This document shows, in pieces, positions 52,568-53,825 of a stretch of 53,825 nt of DNA (positions are counted from its first letter, which is position 1; every line of letters begins with the position of its first letter). The stretch is taken from contig NZ_JBNAGA010000008.1 in NCBI RefSeq assembly GCF_049800955.1, forward strand, positions 1-53,825. The letters run 5' to 3'. The notes beneath the pieces were generated by a model, which did not search any database, had not been told where the DNA came from, and saw only the letters and a list, made by a program, of their open reading frames with translations. The translations under genes and the position numbers were made by a program. This DNA comes from JAKVBH01 sp049800955 (GTDB lineage Bacteria > Pseudomonadota > Alphaproteobacteria > Rhodobacterales > Rhodobacteraceae).

Positions 52568-53491
52568 GTTAACGGACACAAGTGCGCCTTTGGCCTGAAT
52601 GACCTGACGGGCCAAAGCGCTTCCTTGCAAAATGCAGTCCGCAAGGGGCTTGCCTTGCAAGTAGCCCGCGAGAAAACCGGCATTGAAACTGTCGCCTGCC
52701 GCGGTGGTATCGACGACGACGGGTGCAGGCTCTACGGCGATGTCGCCTGTCTCGTCACCGCTGACGTAGTGGATCGACCCCTCCCCGTTTTTCACGATGA
52801 CCGTCGAAACACCCACGTTTTGATACCGCGCGGCGGTGGCTTCAAGGTCGGCATCGCCAAACCATGTCGCTTCGTCCTCAAACGAGGGCAGCGCAATATC
52901 TGACACCGCAGCGCCGCGCATGATCACCTCGCACATCTCTTCAGGCGAAGACCAAAGCCTTGGCCTCAGGTTGGGATCAAACATGATGGTTTTGCCTGCG
53001 CTGCGCGCGTCTTGCAGTGCCGACAGAAGCAGATCCTGAGACGCGCTATCCAGAATGGCGAGCGTTATGCCAGACAGATAAAGGATATCAGCCTGCGCAA
53101 TGGCGCGCATAAGGTGCGCCGGATCGCGGACCATATCGCGGGCGGCGGATTGCCCGCGCCAATAGGAAAAACTGCGTTCTCCCTTGTCCAGGGAAATGAG
53201 ATAGAGGCCGACGGTCTTGGTCTCGATGCGTTGGACATGGGCATCATCAATGCCGCTCTTGCGAAAGAACGCCGCCATATTGTCCGAGATGGTGTCGCAT
53301 CCCAGCGCCGTGAAATAGCTCACACGCGTGTTTGGCGCGTGTTGGGCGAGATACCATGCGGTGTTGAACGTGTCGCCTGCGAAGCCCAGCCCGTATGTGT
53401 GTTCAGTTTCTGCTGGCGCAAGCTCGGCCATGCATTCCCCAATGGCGAGCACATGCGCTGCGCCAGAAGTTTTGACAGGGGACGGCGCCAT
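52556..53491 (-). CDS. PfkB family sugar kinase, probable 2-keto-3-deoxygluconate kinase (KdgK-like)
   Basis: 311 residues. Ribokinase fold. The N-terminal HVLAIGECMAELAP, GLGFAGDTFNTAWYLAQ and LYLISLDKGERSFSYWRGQSAAR follow KDG kinases; FDPNLRPRLW binds nucleotide and substrate, and VDTTAAGDSFNAGFL is the PfkB signature with the catalytic Asp. It would phosphorylate 2-keto-3-deoxygluconate, feeding the Entner-Doudoroff pathway, which fits the gluconate-forming idn block elsewhere on the plasmid. No gluconate dehydratase or KDPG aldolase is seen here, so these would be chromosomal. Start: ATG 53491 with GAAGGAGA upstream. It lies 83 bp after the ferric-reductase-like gene on the same strand. 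Confidence 0.9.
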   Translation of the reverse strand: MAPSPVKTSGAAHVLAIGECMAELAPAETEHTYGLGFAGDTFNTAWYLAQHAPNTRVSYFTALGCDTISDNMAAFFRKSGIDDAHVQRIETKTVGLYLISLDKGERSFSYWRGQSAARDMVRDPAHLMRAIAQADILYLSGITLAILDSASQDLLLSALQDARSAGKTIMFDPNLRPRLWSSPEEMCEVIMRGAAVSDIALPSFEDEATWFGDADLEATAARYQNVGVSTVIVKNGEGSIHYVSGDETGDIAVEPAPVVVDTTAAGDSFNAGFLAGYLQGKPLADCILQGSALARQVIQAKGALVSVNVPA

Positions 53492-53574
53492 GGGTGTTCT
53501 CCTTCACATCGGGCTTATCGTCATTACTGGCGCAAAAGCTCACGATGTTAAAGGTATCGCCTGTGTGGAGCAGT

Positions 53575-53825
53575 TCATCTCGCCCGGCTGCGCCAGAGGG
53601 GAATGGCCATCGCGAGGCCCACCAGTGCGGACAGAAATACTTTGCCCGCGAACGTCATCGTGCCCTCTATCTGCAGAACATGCAAAACAGTGCCACCGCA
53701 CAGAATTCCCGTTGCGCTCAGATGCATGATCCGCCAGCGTCTCCAACGGATATGTCGCCTCAGAAGCGCAAGTAGTCCCGCCCCGAAAAGGGCCCACATG
53801 GCGAGAACACCCCAGATAGAAAAAG
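53575..53825 (-). CDS. Ferric-reductase-like transmembrane protein, C-terminal part
   Basis: Continuation of the gene that starts near 466 and crosses the join. This part carries the last membrane helices, with GILCGGTVLHVLQIEG and FLSALVGLAMAIPLW, and ends with an arginine-rich tail at a TGA at 53577-53575. On the circle the minus-strand order is Tat-exported dioxygenase-like protein, this protein, then the sugar kinase 83 bp downstream, so the three may be co-transcribed. Likely role: electron transfer across the inner membrane through heme. The electron donor and acceptor cannot be read from the sequence. Confidence 0.75.
   Translation of the reverse strand, partial: FSIWGVLAMWALFGAGLLALLRRHIRWRRWRIMHLSATGILCGGTVLHVLQIEGTMTFAGKVFLSALVGLAMAIPLWRSRAR
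53699..53825. repeat. Terminal direct repeat marking circular closure (right copy)
   Basis: Exact second copy of bases 1-127. Joining 53698 to base 1 restores one uninterrupted reading frame for the ferric-reductase-like membrane protein on the minus strand, which supports true circularity. Confidence 0.95.

Overview
This window is a closed circular replicon written out linearly. Bases 1-127 recur exactly as 53699-53825, so the unique sequence is about 53,698 bp. It carries a plasmid backbone (replication initiator, iteron origin, parAB, tandem parS-like palindromes). I see no rRNA, tRNA, transposase, relaxase, conjugation gene or CRISPR array. Gene content and protein style (TRAP, TAXI-TRAP, CUT1 and taurine-type ABC transporters, GntR-type LacI regulators, Tat-exported redox proteins) point to a marine alphaproteobacterium of the Rhodobacteraceae/Roseobacter group. 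That assignment is inference from protein resemblance.

Layout. (1) Across the join: a Tat-exported intradiol-dioxygenase-like protein, a ferric-reductase-like membrane protein with an apparent one-base frameshift at its start, and a 2-keto-3-deoxygluconate-type kinase, all on the minus strand. (2) 1.1-9.4 kb, sugar-acid block: RidA, a TAXI-TRAP transporter, divergent L-idonate 5-dehydrogenase (idnD) and gluconate 5-dehydrogenase (idnO), a GarR-type reductase, and two tandem paralogous LacI/GntR-type regulators. (3) 9.4-15.9 kb: a CUT1 sugar ABC transporter with a b561-type cytochrome, an SMP-30/gluconolactonase and a GlcG/HbpS protein. Four operator-like sites resembling TGTTACCGGTAACA link blocks 2 and 3 into one probable regulon. 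(4) 16.3-20.9 kb: a taurine-type ABC transporter whose permease has a long N-terminal extension, then an FAD amine oxidase-like enzyme. (5) 20.9-32.3 kb: a divergent catabolic unit. One arm is a class V aminotransferase, DctPQM TRAP transporter, crotonase-like protein and GlcG-like protein. The other is a fused FAD/Fe-S 2-hydroxyacid dehydrogenase and a GntR/FadR regulator. An SDR, a rhodanese and a Tat-exported ApbE-like flavin transferase follow. (6) 32.3-36.3 kb: the plasmid core. (7) 36.3-52.5 kb: a two-gene surface module filling about 30% of the plasmid, made of a 4,228-aa secreted protein with about 29 DUF11/DUF7507-type Ig-like repeats and a 1,165-aa outer-membrane beta-barrel protein.

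How it works together. The plasmid combines scavenging of small organic acids, sugars and sulfonate-like compounds with a very large surface protein. The imported sugar acids probably feed gluconate and Entner-Doudoroff metabolism, partly through chromosomal enzymes. The giant repeat protein with its dedicated barrel is the best candidate here for a poorly described system. The shared operator family and the 22-bp iteron origin are the clearest regulatory structures.
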